Shown one piece after another: positions 28,713-37,729 of a stretch of DNA of 48,048 bases. Every line of letters starts with the position of its first letter. Position 1 is the first letter of the stretch. The position numbers were made by a program, and so were the translations under genes. The stretch is taken from assembly GCA_012728565.1 (NCBI GenBank), contig JAAYEV010000159.1, forward strand, positions 1 through 48,048. Direction: 5' to 3'. This stretch comes from Clostridiales bacterium (lineage in GTDB: Bacteria; Bacillota; Clostridia; Ch29). Under the pieces are notes generated by a model. It had not been told where the DNA came from and searched no databases. It worked only from the letters and a program-made list of their open reading frames with translations.

Positions 28713-28741
28713 AAAATATCACTGACCCATTTTTTTGTCAA
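28713..28741 (-). promoter_or_regulatory. Sigma-A promoter of the hrcA operon
   Basis: Minus-strand TTGACA (28741-28736), a 17-nt spacer, then TATTTT (28718-28713). CIRCE starts 14 nt downstream, so HrcA would cover the start of transcription. Confidence 0.8.
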
Positions 28742-28751
28742 TACCTTTTTT

Positions 28752-29876
28752 TCAGTTAATAAAGAATTGAACAAAAACCGAGTTGGAAAGGTCAATACCC
28801 CTTGGGGTAAGCCAGAAACCTTCCTGCCCCATTTCAATAAGCCCGTCCTTTTTCAGCCTTTCAATCTGCTCGCTGTACAGCTTCCGTATATCGGTACCAA
28901 ACTCTTGTTCAAACTCCCGGAAATTAATTCCCCGCCGGGTGCGCAGCCTTAGAAAGATGGTTTCAAACATCCCGGTCTCCGGCGAAATTACCTCGGAACC
29001 CTCCACCGGCAGCTTTCCGCTGTCCAGCAGGGTACAATACCTGTGAAGGTCCGGAGTGTTCCACATTCTCATCCCTTCCCGGTGTGAATGGGCGGCTGTC
29101 CCTATGCCTATATAGGGCCGGTTTTCCCAGTACACCATGTTGTGAACGCATTCCCGGCCTTTTCGGGCGAAGTTTGAAATCTCGTAACGTTCATAACCTC
29201 TTCCTTCCAAGTACTCCACCGCGTAATGATACATGTCCCTGTCCAGGTCCGTATCCGGCTCTTCCAGCGCGCCCCCGGCAATCATGCTGTGAAACGGGGT
29301 ACCTTCCTCTATTTTTAATGAATAACAGGATATGTGTTCGGGTGCCAGGTCTGCAGCCGCTTCAAGGGTTTTTCGCCAGCTCTGCAGGGTCTGGCCCGGT
29401 ATCCCGAATATCAGGTCAATGTTTATATTGTCAAACCCCAGCTTCCTTGCCTGTTTATAGCTTTGTACGAAGGTTTGCCGGTCATGGGTTCTCCCCAGCG
29501 TTTTAAGCTCTTCCGGGTGCCAGCTCTGCAGCCCTATGCTCAGCCGGTTTATGCCGCCTTCCTTGAGGGTTTCAAGAATTCCGACGGACAGTGTGCCGGG
29601 GTTTGCCTCTATTGTTTTTTCGATACAATTTGATGTATCAAAACAACGGTCCACCCCTTCCAGCACCCTGTGCAGCAGCCCGGGTTCCAGGCAGGTCGGG
29701 GTGCCCCCGCCTATATACACGGTACGCAGCGTTTTGCCGCCGCGTAGTGCCATTTCGGAAAGCAGCGCGGCCACGTAACGCCGGTGCATGTCCTCCCGGC
29801 CGGGGAAAGACACGAAATCGCAGTAGAGGCACTTTTTTATACAGAATGGAATGTGCACGTACAGCGAACTCTCCAT
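28752..29876 (-). CDS. hemW: HemW-type radical SAM heme chaperone
   Basis: HemW resembles coproporphyrinogen dehydrogenase but binds heme and is thought to insert it into respiratory proteins. The 374-residue protein has YVHIPFCIKKCLYCDF (the 4Fe-4S motif C-x3-C-x2-C), VYIGGGTPT, EANPGTL and RLSIGLQSWHPEELKTLGR. The motif has the fourth Cys replaced (CDF), as in HemW proteins and unlike HemN. It lies between lepA and hrcA, the conserved order. Confidence 0.94.
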   Translation of the reverse strand: MESSLYVHIPFCIKKCLYCDFVSFPGREDMHRRYVAALLSEMALRGGKTLRTVYIGGGTPTCLEPGLLHRVLEGVDRCFDTSNCIEKTIEANPGTLSVGILETLKEGGINRLSIGLQSWHPEELKTLGRTHDRQTFVQSYKQARKLGFDNINIDLIFGIPGQTLQSWRKTLEAAADLAPEHISCYSLKIEEGTPFHSMIAGGALEEPDTDLDRDMYHYAVEYLEGRGYERYEISNFARKGRECVHNMVYWENRPYIGIGTAAHSHREGMRMWNTPDLHRYCTLLDSGKLPVEGSEVISPETGMFETIFLRLRTRRGINFREFEQEFGTDIRKLYSEQIERLKKDGLIEMGQEGFWLTPRGIDLSNSVFVQFFIN

Positions 29877-29887
29877 ACTCTTACCCC

Positions 29888-31687
29888 CTAGTTCAGCTTC
29901 AGGACAGCCATAAAGGCCTCCTGGGGCACCTCCACGTTTCCCACTTGCCTCATCCTCTTCTTGCCTTCCTTTTGCTTCTCCAAAAGTTTCCTCTTTCTCG
30001 TGATGTCACCGCCGTAGCACTTGGCCAAGACGTCCTTTCTCAGGGCCTTCACCGTCTCCCGGGCGATTATCTTGTTCCCGATGGCCGCCTGTATGGGTAT
30101 TTCAAACAGGTGCCTCGGGATTAACTCTTTAAGTTTTTCCGCGATGGCCCTGCCCCTGGTATAGGCCTTGTCCCTGTGTACAATGAAGCTCAGCGCATCC
30201 ACCGGTTCCGAGTTCAGCAGTATGTCCAGCTTCACCAGGTCGGCTTCCTGGTAGCCCTTGAACTCGTAATCAAAGGAAGCGTAACCCCGGGTACGGGATT
30301 TTAGCGCGTCAAAGAAATCGTATATAATCTCGTTAAGGGGCATTTCGTACTCCAGCACCACCCTGGTTTCCTCCAGGTATTTCATGTCCTTGAAGACACC
30401 CCTTCTTTCCTGGCACAGTTCCATGATCGCTCCCACGTAATCGGTGGGGGCTATTATGGAAGCATTAACTATTGGCTCCTTCATATATTCAATATTGTTG
30501 GCGGGAGGCAGGTTTGTCGGGTTGTCTATCGAGACCTCCTCGCCGCTTGTTTTTTTAACCCTGTATATCACGCTGGGGGCGGTGGTGACAATATCAATAC
30601 CGTGCTCCCTCTCCAGCCTTTCCTGGACCACTTCCATGTGCAAAAGCCCCAGGAAACCGCAGCGGAACCCAAACCCAAGCGCAGCGGAAGTTTCGGGCTC
30701 AAAGCTCAAGGACGCGTCATTAAGCTGCAGCTTGTCCAGCGCATCCCTCAGGGCCTCGTAGTCCGACCCGTCGGCGGGGTAAATGCCGCAGAATACCATC
30801 GAGTTCATTTTTCTATAGCCGGGCAGCGGCTTGTCTGCGGGGTTGTCGCTGTCGGTTATGGTATCCCCCACCCTGGTATCCCTTACGTTTTTTATGCCGG
30901 CGGCTATAAACCCGACCGACCCGGCGCTCAGCTCTTCAACAGGGGTGGGGGCGGGAGTAAATATTCCCACCTGGTCCACTTCAAAGCTTTTGCCGGTGGA
31001 AAACATCTTTATCCTCATACCCGGCCTTACCGAACCTTCAAAGATACGTACATAGGAAATGGCTCCCCTGTAGCTGTCATAGAAGGAATCGAAAATAAGC
31101 GCCTTGAGGGGGGCGCTTTGGTCCCCCGACGGGGGCGGGATTTTTTTAACCACCGCTTCCAGCACCTCTTCAATGTTGGTGCCTTCCTTTGCGGAAATAA
31201 GGGGTGCATCCGAAGCATCCAGCCCCAGTATATCCTCTATTTCCTGTTTTATTTTTTCCGGACGGGCGCTGGGCAGGTCAATCTTGTTTATGACCGGCAC
31301 TATCTCCAGGTTGTTCTCCAGCGCCAGGTACAGGTTTGCCAGCGTCTGGGCCTCAATTCCCTGGGATGCGTCCACCACCAGCAGCGCCCCTTCGCAGGCT
31401 GCAAGGCTCCTTGACACCTCGTAGGTGAAATCGACGTGGCCCGGCGTGTCGATGAGGTTTAGGATGTACTCTTCGCCGTCCCTGGCCCTGTAGACAAGCC
31501 TCACCGTCTGCAGCTTGATGGTGATGCCCCTCTCCCTTTCAAGGTCCATGTTGTCTAAAATCTGGTCCCGCATTTCCCTTTTGGTGAGCATGCCGGTACT
31601 TTCAATAAGCCGGTCGGCCAGCGTGGACTTGCCGTGGTCTATGTGCGCAATTATGCAGAAATTTCGAATATTTGATAGTTTGTGCAT
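29888..31687 (-). CDS. lepA: Elongation factor 4 (LepA)
   Basis: LepA is a translational GTPase that acts on stalled or assembling ribosomes. At 599 residues it has G1 [11 protein letters not shown]2/G3 with RGITIK and DTPGHVDF, G4 NKIDLPSA, and the LepA-specific C-terminal domain ([22 protein letters not shown]). ATG follows gggagg. Confidence 0.98.
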   Translation of the reverse strand: MHKLSNIRNFCIIAHIDHGKSTLADRLIESTGMLTKREMRDQILDNMDLERERGITIKLQTVRLVYRARDGEEYILNLIDTPGHVDFTYEVSRSLAACEGALLVVDASQGIEAQTLANLYLALENNLEIVPVINKIDLPSARPEKIKQEIEDILGLDASDAPLISAKEGTNIEEVLEAVVKKIPPPSGDQSAPLKALIFDSFYDSYRGAISYVRIFEGSVRPGMRIKMFSTGKSFEVDQVGIFTPAPTPVEELSAGSVGFIAAGIKNVRDTRVGDTITDSDNPADKPLPGYRKMNSMVFCGIYPADGSDYEALRDALDKLQLNDASLSFEPETSAALGFGFRCGFLGLLHMEVVQERLEREHGIDIVTTAPSVIYRVKKTSGEEVSIDNPTNLPPANNIEYMKEPIVNASIIAPTDYVGAIMELCQERRGVFKDMKYLEETRVVLEYEMPLNEIIYDFFDALKSRTRGYASFDYEFKGYQEADLVKLDILLNSEPVDALSFIVHRDKAYTRGRAIAEKLKELIPRHLFEIPIQAAIGNKIIARETVKALRKDVLAKCYGGDITRKRKLLEKQKEGKKRMRQVGNVEVPQEAFMAVLKLN

Positions 31688-31712
31688 TGGTCAGCATTCC
31701 TCCCAAGTTCGA

Positions 31713-31763
31713 GGGACACTCGTCCGACCTGTCACGTCTCATATCGCCATGCGGTGTGTCCCC
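31713..31763. repeat. Inverted GGGACAC repeat in the lepA leader
   Basis: GGGACAC (31713-31719) and GTGTCCC (31756-31762) are inverted around 36 nt. The end shares the 13-mer GCGGTGTGTCCCC with 17583-17595. It lies in the lepA 5' leader, between promoter and start codon. Confidence 0.55.
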
Positions 31764-31786
31764 ATTCCTATATAACCCATTTCATT

Positions 31787-31816
31787 ATTATAGCATACGG
31801 AAAAATACTAATACAA
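31787..31816 (-). promoter_or_regulatory. Sigma-A promoter of lepA (extended -10)
   Basis: Minus-strand TTGTAT (31816-31811), an 18-nt spacer, then TATAAT (31792-31787) with TG one base upstream. The leader of about 95 nt carries the inverted GGGACAC repeat. Confidence 0.65.
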
Positions 31817-31896
31817 TTCAAATAAGATAAGGGAAGGAATGCCCCCGCCCGGCGCCGGTAACGCCGGTACCGGTTTACCGGGCGTCCTGTTACCGA

Positions 31897-33312
31897 TTAC
31901 CCGGACAGTCTCCTTTTCCTTTTCAAAACAGCTCCGATTGCCGCTGCCACGACTATAAGGGGCAGTACCGCGCCCAGCACAATGGGCGTAAAGTATCCGA
32001 ACCTTCTTTGCAAGCTCCCATACGCCCTGTCCAGCAGCGTGATTCTGGGAAAGGCATAAAGCGTGAAAAACAGGTCTTCCTCCGGCAGTTTGTCAAGGAA
32101 CGCCCTGTAAACCCCGTCCTCTCCCTTTGCAAGAGCGATGCTGCTTTCCACAACATAGGGAGCAGCCGTTGGAGGGATGACTTCTATATTCAGGTCCTTG
32201 AAACCGGCCCAGTTGCTTGCCGGGTTCAGGATGTATTCAAAGGAATACAATGGCTTTCTGGTTTCCCTGCTGTCCATGGTCCCGGCGGCGGTAAAACCAA
32301 CGCTCACCTCTTTTTGGCTCTCCGGGGGAAAATCCACCGTGTAGACAAGGGTTATTATTCGCTTTTGTTCCCCCACTGCCATAATGTCATGCTCCGAGCC
32401 GATTGCCATATGCCGTGAAAGGTGCTCGTCAAAGGCTTTGGCATACAAGTTATATAATTGAACATCCGAAAGCATATCGAGCCTTTCAGCATTGCCATAC
32501 TTGTTTACGTATTCTAATAGGTATGTCTTTACCTCTTTTTCATCTTCCTCCACCCTATACGAAAACAATCCGGTCCTTTCGGTCAGTTCTCCGTCGGTAT
32601 AGGCGTTAATTCGGAGGTTTATGTCCTCACCCAATACGAATATCTCCAATAATCTGGCTTCGCGGCACCAGGAGGCTATACTTACTTTATGCTCGTCCCA
32701 CTCAAGCCGGTTAAAGCCGCCTGTAAGAATTTTTGTCTTTTCCCGGTTAAAACTGAAGTCAACCGCGAAGTTTATCGCTTGGCCGGCAGTCGGCTCCACA
32801 TGAATGGTATACAGCTTGCCCTTTTCATTTTTCCCAAAGTTTTCAGCAGTATAGGTTTGGCCTGTAATGGTGTTTACAATGTTCTCAAATTTTAAGCTTG
32901 CTTCCCTCGTTTGTGGATCGCGGTTGGCATAAGATTTAACTGCGTCTCCGATATATACTTCATAGGGCAGCGCAACGCCGTCGGCAGTTATTGTGACATC
33001 ATCGGCTGAAAGGCTGCCGACACTTCCCACAAAGGGAAACGCCATCTGAACCGACTGCGCTTCCCCGGTCGGGTTGACCATTCGGTACGTCGCGGTAACC
33101 CCGCCGGTAATGGTATAATCGTTGCCTCTCCAGCCGGAAAAGTCAAATACCAGGTCCTCACCCACCAACGAGATTGGGCAATTCCCATCCACCGCCATCA
33201 TTCCGGCGGACGGGTACCCCTGCCAGTACGTCGGCCCTGAATTGGCAAAGGCCGCACTGCTTAACAAAATAATTAAAACGGCGACCAGTATGCATAATAA
33301 TATCCTCCTCAC
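31897..33312 (-). CDS. Exported beta-rich protein with C-terminal membrane anchor
   Basis: I cannot assign this firmly. The 471-residue protein has a signal peptide (ILLCILVAVLIILLSSAAFANS), a long beta-rich extracytoplasmic part, and a C-terminal helix (FTPIVLGAVLPLIVVAAAIGAV) followed by KRKRRLSG. The N-terminal segment (ATYRMVNPTGEAQSVQMAFPF) resembles DUF4424-like domains, which describe a structural and not a known biochemical role. GTG 33312 follows aaggggtgg. In many Firmicutes lepA and spoIIP are adjacent, so this gene is an insertion in the backbone. Confidence 0.7.
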   Translation of the reverse strand: MRRILLCILVAVLIILLSSAAFANSGPTYWQGYPSAGMMAVDGNCPISLVGEDLVFDFSGWRGNDYTITGGVTATYRMVNPTGEAQSVQMAFPFVGSVGSLSADDVTITADGVALPYEVYIGDAVKSYANRDPQTREASLKFENIVNTITGQTYTAENFGKNEKGKLYTIHVEPTAGQAINFAVDFSFNREKTKILTGGFNRLEWDEHKVSIASWCREARLLEIFVLGEDINLRINAYTDGELTERTGLFSYRVEEDEKEVKTYLLEYVNKYGNAERLDMLSDVQLYNLYAKAFDEHLSRHMAIGSEHDIMAVGEQKRIITLVYTVDFPPESQKEVSVGFTAAGTMDSRETRKPLYSFEYILNPASNWAGFKDLNIEVIPPTAAPYVVESSIALAKGEDGVYRAFLDKLPEEDLFFTLYAFPRITLLDRAYGSLQRRFGYFTPIVLGAVLPLIVVAAAIGAVLKRKRRLSG

Positions 33313-33412
33313 AAAACCACCCCTTTACCCTTTAGACCTTTCCGGTTAGAAAAAGTTTCTTGGCATCGCTTGTTCAAAAACTACCTATCCGCTAAATAAA
33401 TCATATCAATAA

Positions 33413-33433
33413 ACGGGTAAAAACTAAACCCGT
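33413..33433 (-). terminator. Second hairpin downstream of the spoIIP unit
   Basis: ACGGGT and ACCCGT pair around nine bases, followed by TTATT on the minus strand. It may back up the stronger terminator just upstream. Confidence 0.4.
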
Positions 33434-33449
33434 ATGCCGCTTACAAAAA

Positions 33450-33478
33450 CCATAAAAAATATCCCCTCCGGGGGATGC
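33450..33478 (-). terminator. Terminator of the spoIIP unit
   Basis: ATCCCC and GGGGAT pair around a 4-nt loop, followed by ATTTTTTATG on the minus strand. It ends transcripts of spoIIP and the small membrane gene. Confidence 0.75.
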
Positions 33479-33581
33479 ACTCGAAAAAATACTTGAAAGC
33501 TCTTTGTAAACTTATAACTTTCAACTGCAAGCTGCCGGATACCGTTTATACCCCGTGAGCCGCAAGGACCATACTGTTGGT

Positions 33582-33869
33582 TTACTTTCCGACAAGTCTT
33601 GCAAGCCTTTCCTTAACGGTCGCGTAGGCCCTCTGCCATTCGCTTTTGTCGATCATTAGTTCACTTCCCGCAAACTCCAGCCTTATTATACGCTCTTGTA
33701 GACCGTAAACGCCGAATATGGGGCGGTCATCCCTTAGGCCCAGCATTTCCTTAAAACTTACATCCACGATGGACAAGCCGGCATAAAAAAGCGCGGTACA
33801 AAGCAGCAGGGCCAGGAAGACCCTGAACCTTCTCCTTATAACTAAACGTCCTTTTTCCAGCCTGCCCAT
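33582..33869 (-). CDS. Small membrane protein downstream of spoIIP
   Basis: The 95-residue product is unrecognised. A basic N-terminus (MGRLEKGRLVIRRRFR) precedes one membrane helix (VFLALLLCTALFYAGLSIV). The rest is outside, with KEMLGLRDDRPIFGVYGLQERIIRLEF and an amphipathic helix at the end. ATG 33869 has aaggagg at proper spacing; an in-frame ATG at 33887 lies upstream of the Shine-Dalgarno. It follows spoIIP by 61 nt and precedes the terminator, so the two are probably co-expressed. Confidence 0.7.
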   Translation of the reverse strand: MGRLEKGRLVIRRRFRVFLALLLCTALFYAGLSIVDVSFKEMLGLRDDRPIFGVYGLQERIIRLEFAGSELMIDKSEWQRAYATVKERLARLVGK

Positions 33870-33930
33870 AGCGTTCCTCCTTGCCAAAGGTTATATACCC
33901 TAGAATAAAGGGTGTCCCAAACCGGTTATT

Positions 33931-35115
33931 TTATTCCTTAATCTCCTTTATTGCCTCGGAAATGGCCTTTGCCAGGTAAGGTACCGAAGCCAGCGCCTCC
34001 TCCATCGTGTTGGCGTTGCTGCCCACTTCAACCAGCACCGAATAGTTGGAAAGCTGCTGGTTATACTGCCCGGTTTTCTTTTCAAGAACTCTCCGGCACA
34101 GCCCCGGGCAGTCGGCGTTTATCTTATTTTTTAAAAGCTCGGCGAATTTCCTGGTTTCACTGCTGTTGGGCGCATTGGGACCCCACACCAGCATAAGCCG
34201 TGCAAGGTCTTTACCGTCCACCTTCATGGTGGACAGCGCCCTTGCGCTCTGCTCCTCCGCCCGGTTTCTCATTGGAAAGGCATCCCGGTGCAGGTCAACT
34301 ACAATCTTTATGGAAGGGTATTTTGCCAGCGTCTCCCGGGCGGACTTCAACGACCTTGAATAGGCCGGGGTGTATTCGGGGTAATCGTGGAAGGTTGTTA
34401 TATGCACCGATTTGATACCGTACCGGTTCTTAAGAATTTCCTGCAGTTCCCTTCCCACCCTGACCACCGAGTACCTCGGGTCTATTGTCCTGTCCACGTC
34501 GGTGGGGGTATAGTTGTATGCCTTGGACGGCCTGTAGGCCTCGGAAGTATGGGTATGATATATGAGGACTACCGGCTGTTCCATGTCAAGGGAAGTCTTT
34601 GCGGGGCTCCCGAACTGCCTGTCGGGCTCCTCCGGTTCCTCTTCAAACACGGTATCTATTTCGATTTTACCGGGGTTGTATTGGTTTAATATATCGCTCA
34701 AATCCTCCTCCGGGTCGTAAGGATTGCCCCTGACCGGACCGCCGATGCTGCCCCGGCTGGATACCGGCAGATTGTAGCTTTCCATTATGGGCAGCTGCGC
34801 TACAATTAAACTCTTAGGGTCTTTATAGTTCAAACGGGTCACCAGCCCGAACAGGTCCTTGAAAAAGGAACCATCACCGTCGTTTTGCCGCCCGGCCGTA
34901 ACGGCGGGCATTGCCCTGTCCAGCACAGCCTTTAAAAGGCTGTCCATCAACCGGCGTCCGTCATCCGTTATTTCGGTATCCTGCTGTGAAAAGACTTCCT
35001 GCGCGGGCCACATACGGTAAAAGCTGCGTATACCAGCCCCAAGGGTCAGGACACCTATTATAGCTACTGCGGCCACAATCCATTTTCCCGGCTTAACCAC
35101 TTTTATCCTTATCAC
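33931..35115 (-). CDS. spoIIP: Stage II sporulation protein P
   Basis: SpoIIP is the peptidoglycan amidase/endopeptidase of the DMP complex that thins septal wall during engulfment. The 394-residue protein has an N-terminal anchor (WIVAAVAIIGVLTLGAGI), an extended linker, and the catalytic domain from about residue 180 with YHTHTSEAY, VDLHRDAFP and VLVEVGSNANT, the zinc-binding His and Glu sites. GTG 35115 follows gagagggg. A sigma-E-like promoter precedes it. Confidence 0.95.
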   Translation of the reverse strand: MIRIKVVKPGKWIVAAVAIIGVLTLGAGIRSFYRMWPAQEVFSQQDTEITDDGRRLMDSLLKAVLDRAMPAVTAGRQNDGDGSFFKDLFGLVTRLNYKDPKSLIVAQLPIMESYNLPVSSRGSIGGPVRGNPYDPEEDLSDILNQYNPGKIEIDTVFEEEPEEPDRQFGSPAKTSLDMEQPVVLIYHTHTSEAYRPSKAYNYTPTDVDRTIDPRYSVVRVGRELQEILKNRYGIKSVHITTFHDYPEYTPAYSRSLKSARETLAKYPSIKIVVDLHRDAFPMRNRAEEQSARALSTMKVDGKDLARLMLVWGPNAPNSSETRKFAELLKNKINADCPGLCRRVLEKKTGQYNQQLSNYSVLVEVGSNANTMEEALASVPYLAKAISEAIKEIKE

Positions 35116-35159
35116 TTGAGTACCCCTCTCTACCTTACCGGCTTTTGTTCAACTATATA

Positions 35160-35188
35160 AATATATTCCTGCGGCCCCTCCAATATGT
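35160..35188 (-). promoter_or_regulatory. Candidate sigma-E promoter of spoIIP
   Basis: Minus-strand ACATATT (35188-35182), a 14-nt spacer and AATATATT (35167-35160) resemble the sigma-E pattern kmATATT and CATACAmT. In B. subtilis spoIIP is sigma-E dependent. The -10 fit is imperfect. Confidence 0.45.
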
Positions 35189-35198
35189 TTGACCATGT

Positions 35199-35232
35199 AA
35201 AAAGGCGCCGGTTTTAAACCTGCGCCTTTTGG
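35199..35232 (-). terminator. Terminator of gpr
   Basis: AAAAGGCGC and GCGCCTTTTT form a strong stem, one mismatch allowed, with a T-run on the minus strand directly after the gpr stop. Confidence 0.9.
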
Positions 35233-35234
35233 TA

Positions 35235-36209
35235 TTAGTTTATATACCTGTCCACATCGTCCGGCCCTATTGACGGGTGAAGATAAATATTCAGCCCGTT
35301 TGCCAGTATTTTTGACATATCCTTTATCATGTCATCAATTTCCTTTGGCGTTACCACAAGGCTCCCTATGTTCGGGTCAAGCACTTCCCGGATGAGCTTA
35401 TACAAGTCCTCCCCCTTCATCTTTTGCAGCACCCGGTAGAACTCATTGCCCTCGTCCGCCTGTTTTACCATTGCATCCACCACCATGTCTATCGTATCAC
35501 TGGTCATGGTTGCCGCGTCCACCACCGTGGGAACCCCGATGGCAATAACCGGCACCCCCAGGGTTTCGCGGTTTAACTCCTTCCTCTTGTTTCCCACCCC
35601 CGAACCGGGGCTTATGCCGGTATCGGCTATCTGTATGGTGGTGTTTATCCTTTCCATCTTTCTTGATGCCAGGGCGTCTATCGCTATGACCCTATCCGGT
35701 TTTATCCTGGATACTATACCTTCTATTATCTCTCCCGTTTCAATACCGGTAATACCCAGAACCCCCGGTGAAATGGCACAAACCGGAGTAACGCCCTCGT
35801 CCACCTGCTCGGGAAGGTATTCGAATATATGCCTGGTCACCATTAGATGAGATACGGTTTTGGGTCCCAGTGAATCCGGTGTCACGTTCCAGTTTCCAAG
35901 CCCCACCACAAGGGTGGTGCTTTCCTTGTCCACGGGGGCTATCCTTTTCAATTCCTCGCCCAGCGCCCTGCTGGTCTCTTCGTATACATCCTTGTCCCTC
36001 TGCTTTAAGCCGTTCGCCTCTATGGTGATGTAATTGCCCACCGGTTTACCCATTATCCGGGCCCCCACTTCCTCCCGGATGTTTACCCTGGTGACCTTAA
36101 CGCCCTCTTTTTCGGTCACATCCACCTCCACCCCCGGGATTTCCTGCTTTTTCTCCTCCCTGTACATTTCCCTTGCTTCCACCGCAAGGTCGGTTCGCTT
36201 GTTAAACAT
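35235..36209 (-). CDS. gpr: Spore germination protease GPR
   Basis: GPR degrades small acid-soluble spore proteins during germination. It is made as a zymogen and cleaved at its N-terminal prodomain; here FNKRTDLAVEA marks that region. The 324 residues contain VVGLGNWNVTPDSLGPKTV and VIAIDALASRKMERINTTIQI, typical for the A25 aspartic-like peptidases. ATG follows ggaggtg. In other spore formers gpr is made in the forespore under sigma-G or F; I found no convincing -35/-10 match here. Confidence 0.96.
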   Translation of the reverse strand: MFNKRTDLAVEAREMYREEKKQEIPGVEVDVTEKEGVKVTRVNIREEVGARIMGKPVGNYITIEANGLKQRDKDVYEETSRALGEELKRIAPVDKESTTLVVGLGNWNVTPDSLGPKTVSHLMVTRHIFEYLPEQVDEGVTPVCAISPGVLGITGIETGEIIEGIVSRIKPDRVIAIDALASRKMERINTTIQIADTGISPGSGVGNKRKELNRETLGVPVIAIGVPTVVDAATMTSDTIDMVVDAMVKQADEGNEFYRVLQKMKGEDLYKLIREVLDPNIGSLVVTPKEIDDMIKDMSKILANGLNIYLHPSIGPDDVDRYIN

Positions 36210-36326
36210 TACGCACCTCCCGAAACGCTTATGCTTTCATTATCCTTAAGAATAAAAATATGGTATTTTCAGATATTAATACTGAATATAGGTTTGGCTG
36301 CGGCCCCAGTTTTTATGCAACATGGC

Positions 36327-36355
36327 TTGCATTTTAACAATCAACATGGTAAAAT
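36327..36355 (+). promoter_or_regulatory. Sigma-A promoter of rpsT
   Basis: TTGCAT (36327-36332), a 17-nt spacer, then TAAAAT (36350-36355), with the rpsT start 37 nt further on. Confidence 0.7.
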
Positions 36356-36391
36356 AACCTTTGTTAATCCCGTAAAAGGGGGTGAAGGGAA

Positions 36392-36655
36392 ATGGCAAAT
36401 ATAAAATCCGCTGAAAAAAGGGCAAGGACAATAAAGGTGCGAACTGCGAGAAACAGGGCCTATAAGTCCGCTGTGAAATCCGCCGCCAAAAAGTTTGAAG
36501 CAGCGCTAAGTGCCGGCGACATCGAACAGGCCAGGGAAGCTTTCATAAAGGTTGAGAAGCAGCTGGATAAGGCGGCAAACAAGGGCGTTATCCATAAGAA
36601 CACCGCAGCCAGGAAGAAATCAAAGCTTGCAAAGAAGCTTAACAAAGCCATGTAA
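36392..36655 (+). CDS. rpsT: 30S ribosomal protein S20
   Basis: S20 is a primary binder of 16S rRNA, needed early in 30S assembly. The 87-residue basic, helical protein begins [21 protein letters not shown] and contains [20 protein letters not shown], the family signature. ATG follows aagggggtgaaggg. It is a one-gene plus-strand unit, divergent from gpr and convergent with holA. Confidence 0.98.
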   Translation: MANIKSAEKRARTIKVRTARNRAYKSAVKSAAKKFEAALSAGDIEQAREAFIKVEKQLDKAANKGVIHKNTAARKKSKLAKKLNKAM

Positions 36656-36668
36656 TCCTAATAAAAAT

Positions 36669-36696
36669 AAGCGTACCTGATACAGTACGCTTTTTT
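36669..36696. terminator. Bidirectional terminator between rpsT and holA
   Basis: GCGTAC (36671-36676) and GTACGC (36685-36690) are followed by six T on the plus strand. On the minus strand the same hairpin is followed by TTATTTTTATT. Confidence 0.88.
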
Positions 36697-36700
36697 GATT

Positions 36701-37729
36701 CTACAAACCGGCTATCAAAAGCTCCAGCGCAAGCCAGGGGTCAATCCGGCCGCTTTTGATCCGCGCATCAGCCTCTCCGCACTCCTTTAATTTTTCCTTA
36801 AGTTCTTCCCTTGTAAATTTGCCCGCCTGCCTCATTAGGGACCCCGCCACAAAGGGCGGAACCTGCAGCTTGGATGCAACCGCTCCGCCGGAATATCCCA
36901 TATCTTTGTAAATCGATGCCTGCAGCAGCAGGCGGAACTGCCTTGCCACCATAAAGAGTACCCTTACCGGCGGCTCCCCACCCCGTTTCATTTCCTCCAA
37001 AAGCTCTATGGCCTTCGGGATGTTTCTGCTTCCTACTGAATCAACCAGTGAAAATATGTTCATGCTTAAATTTTCCGTGGCTAGGGCTTCGATATCCTCC
37101 TGCCGCACTTCGTTCCTGCCTTCGCAGTACTCAACAACCTTTCCGATTTCATTTGCAACACCGTCCAGCGTTTTTCCCGAATCCCTTTCCAGGTACCCGC
37201 TTAGAACCAAGAACCTGTTAAGTACCGTGGGGGAGATGGTTTTGCCGGCGGCTTTGAACCGCTTTGCAACCCACTTTTCAAACAGTGCCGGTTTTAGGGT
37301 ACCAAACTCCACCACCTCGCCAACCGATTTTAGTGTCTTCATAAGCCTTGTCCTCATATCGGGACTGGCCTTTGATGTTATTACAAGGCATGAGTAATCC
37401 GGAAGGCTCCGGAAACAAGTCTCCAACATTTCCATGTCCGCCTGGGTAAAACCCCTTTTCCCGGCGGGTGTAAACACCGCATTATTCACTATTACCAGCC
37501 TTCTTTCGTTCATAAAGGGCAGCGTTTCCACAGCATTGACAATTTTTTGCGCCGCCATATCGCTGCTGTCTATAACGGTCAGGTTCAACTGCTCGGCGGA
37601 AGGAGGTATAAGTATCTCCTTAATCCTGTTCACCGCTTCCCTTATCAAAAGGCCTTCGGGTCCATAAAACAGGTACAACTTCCCTACCTCTCCCCGCTTC
37701 AAGCTGTTGAAGAGTTCTGTCATGTCCAT
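36701..37729 (-). CDS. holA: DNA polymerase III subunit delta
   Basis: HolA opens the beta clamp in the clamp loader. In 342 residues, KLYLFYGPEGLLIREAVNRI begins the AAA+ like domain I, FMNERRLVIVNN and LVITSKASPDMRT follow, and the C-terminal collar domain has NIFSLVDSVGSRN and FMVARQFRLLLQ. It overlaps the comEC end by ten bases (or four if the third codon, ATG, is used). Confidence 0.95.
   Translation of the reverse strand: MDMTELFNSLKRGEVGKLYLFYGPEGLLIREAVNRIKEILIPPSAEQLNLTVIDSSDMAAQKIVNAVETLPFMNERRLVIVNNAVFTPAGKRGFTQADMEMLETCFRSLPDYSCLVITSKASPDMRTRLMKTLKSVGEVVEFGTLKPALFEKWVAKRFKAAGKTISPTVLNRFLVLSGYLERDSGKTLDGVANEIGKVVEYCEGRNEVRQEDIEALATENLSMNIFSLVDSVGSRNIPKAIELLEEMKRGGEPPVRVLFMVARQFRLLLQASIYKDMGYSGGAVASKLQVPPFVAGSLMRQAGKFTREELKEKLKECGEADARIKSGRIDPWLALELLIAGL

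Noticed and set aside
33313-33581. Further gene or RNA in the gap downstream of the spoIIP unit
   Set aside because: Only two terminator-like hairpins and AT-rich sequence are visible; no frame has a start signal.
36210-36326. Possible sigma-G promoter for gpr
   Set aside because: A TGCATA hexamer is present but no CATACTA-like -10 lies at the right distance.
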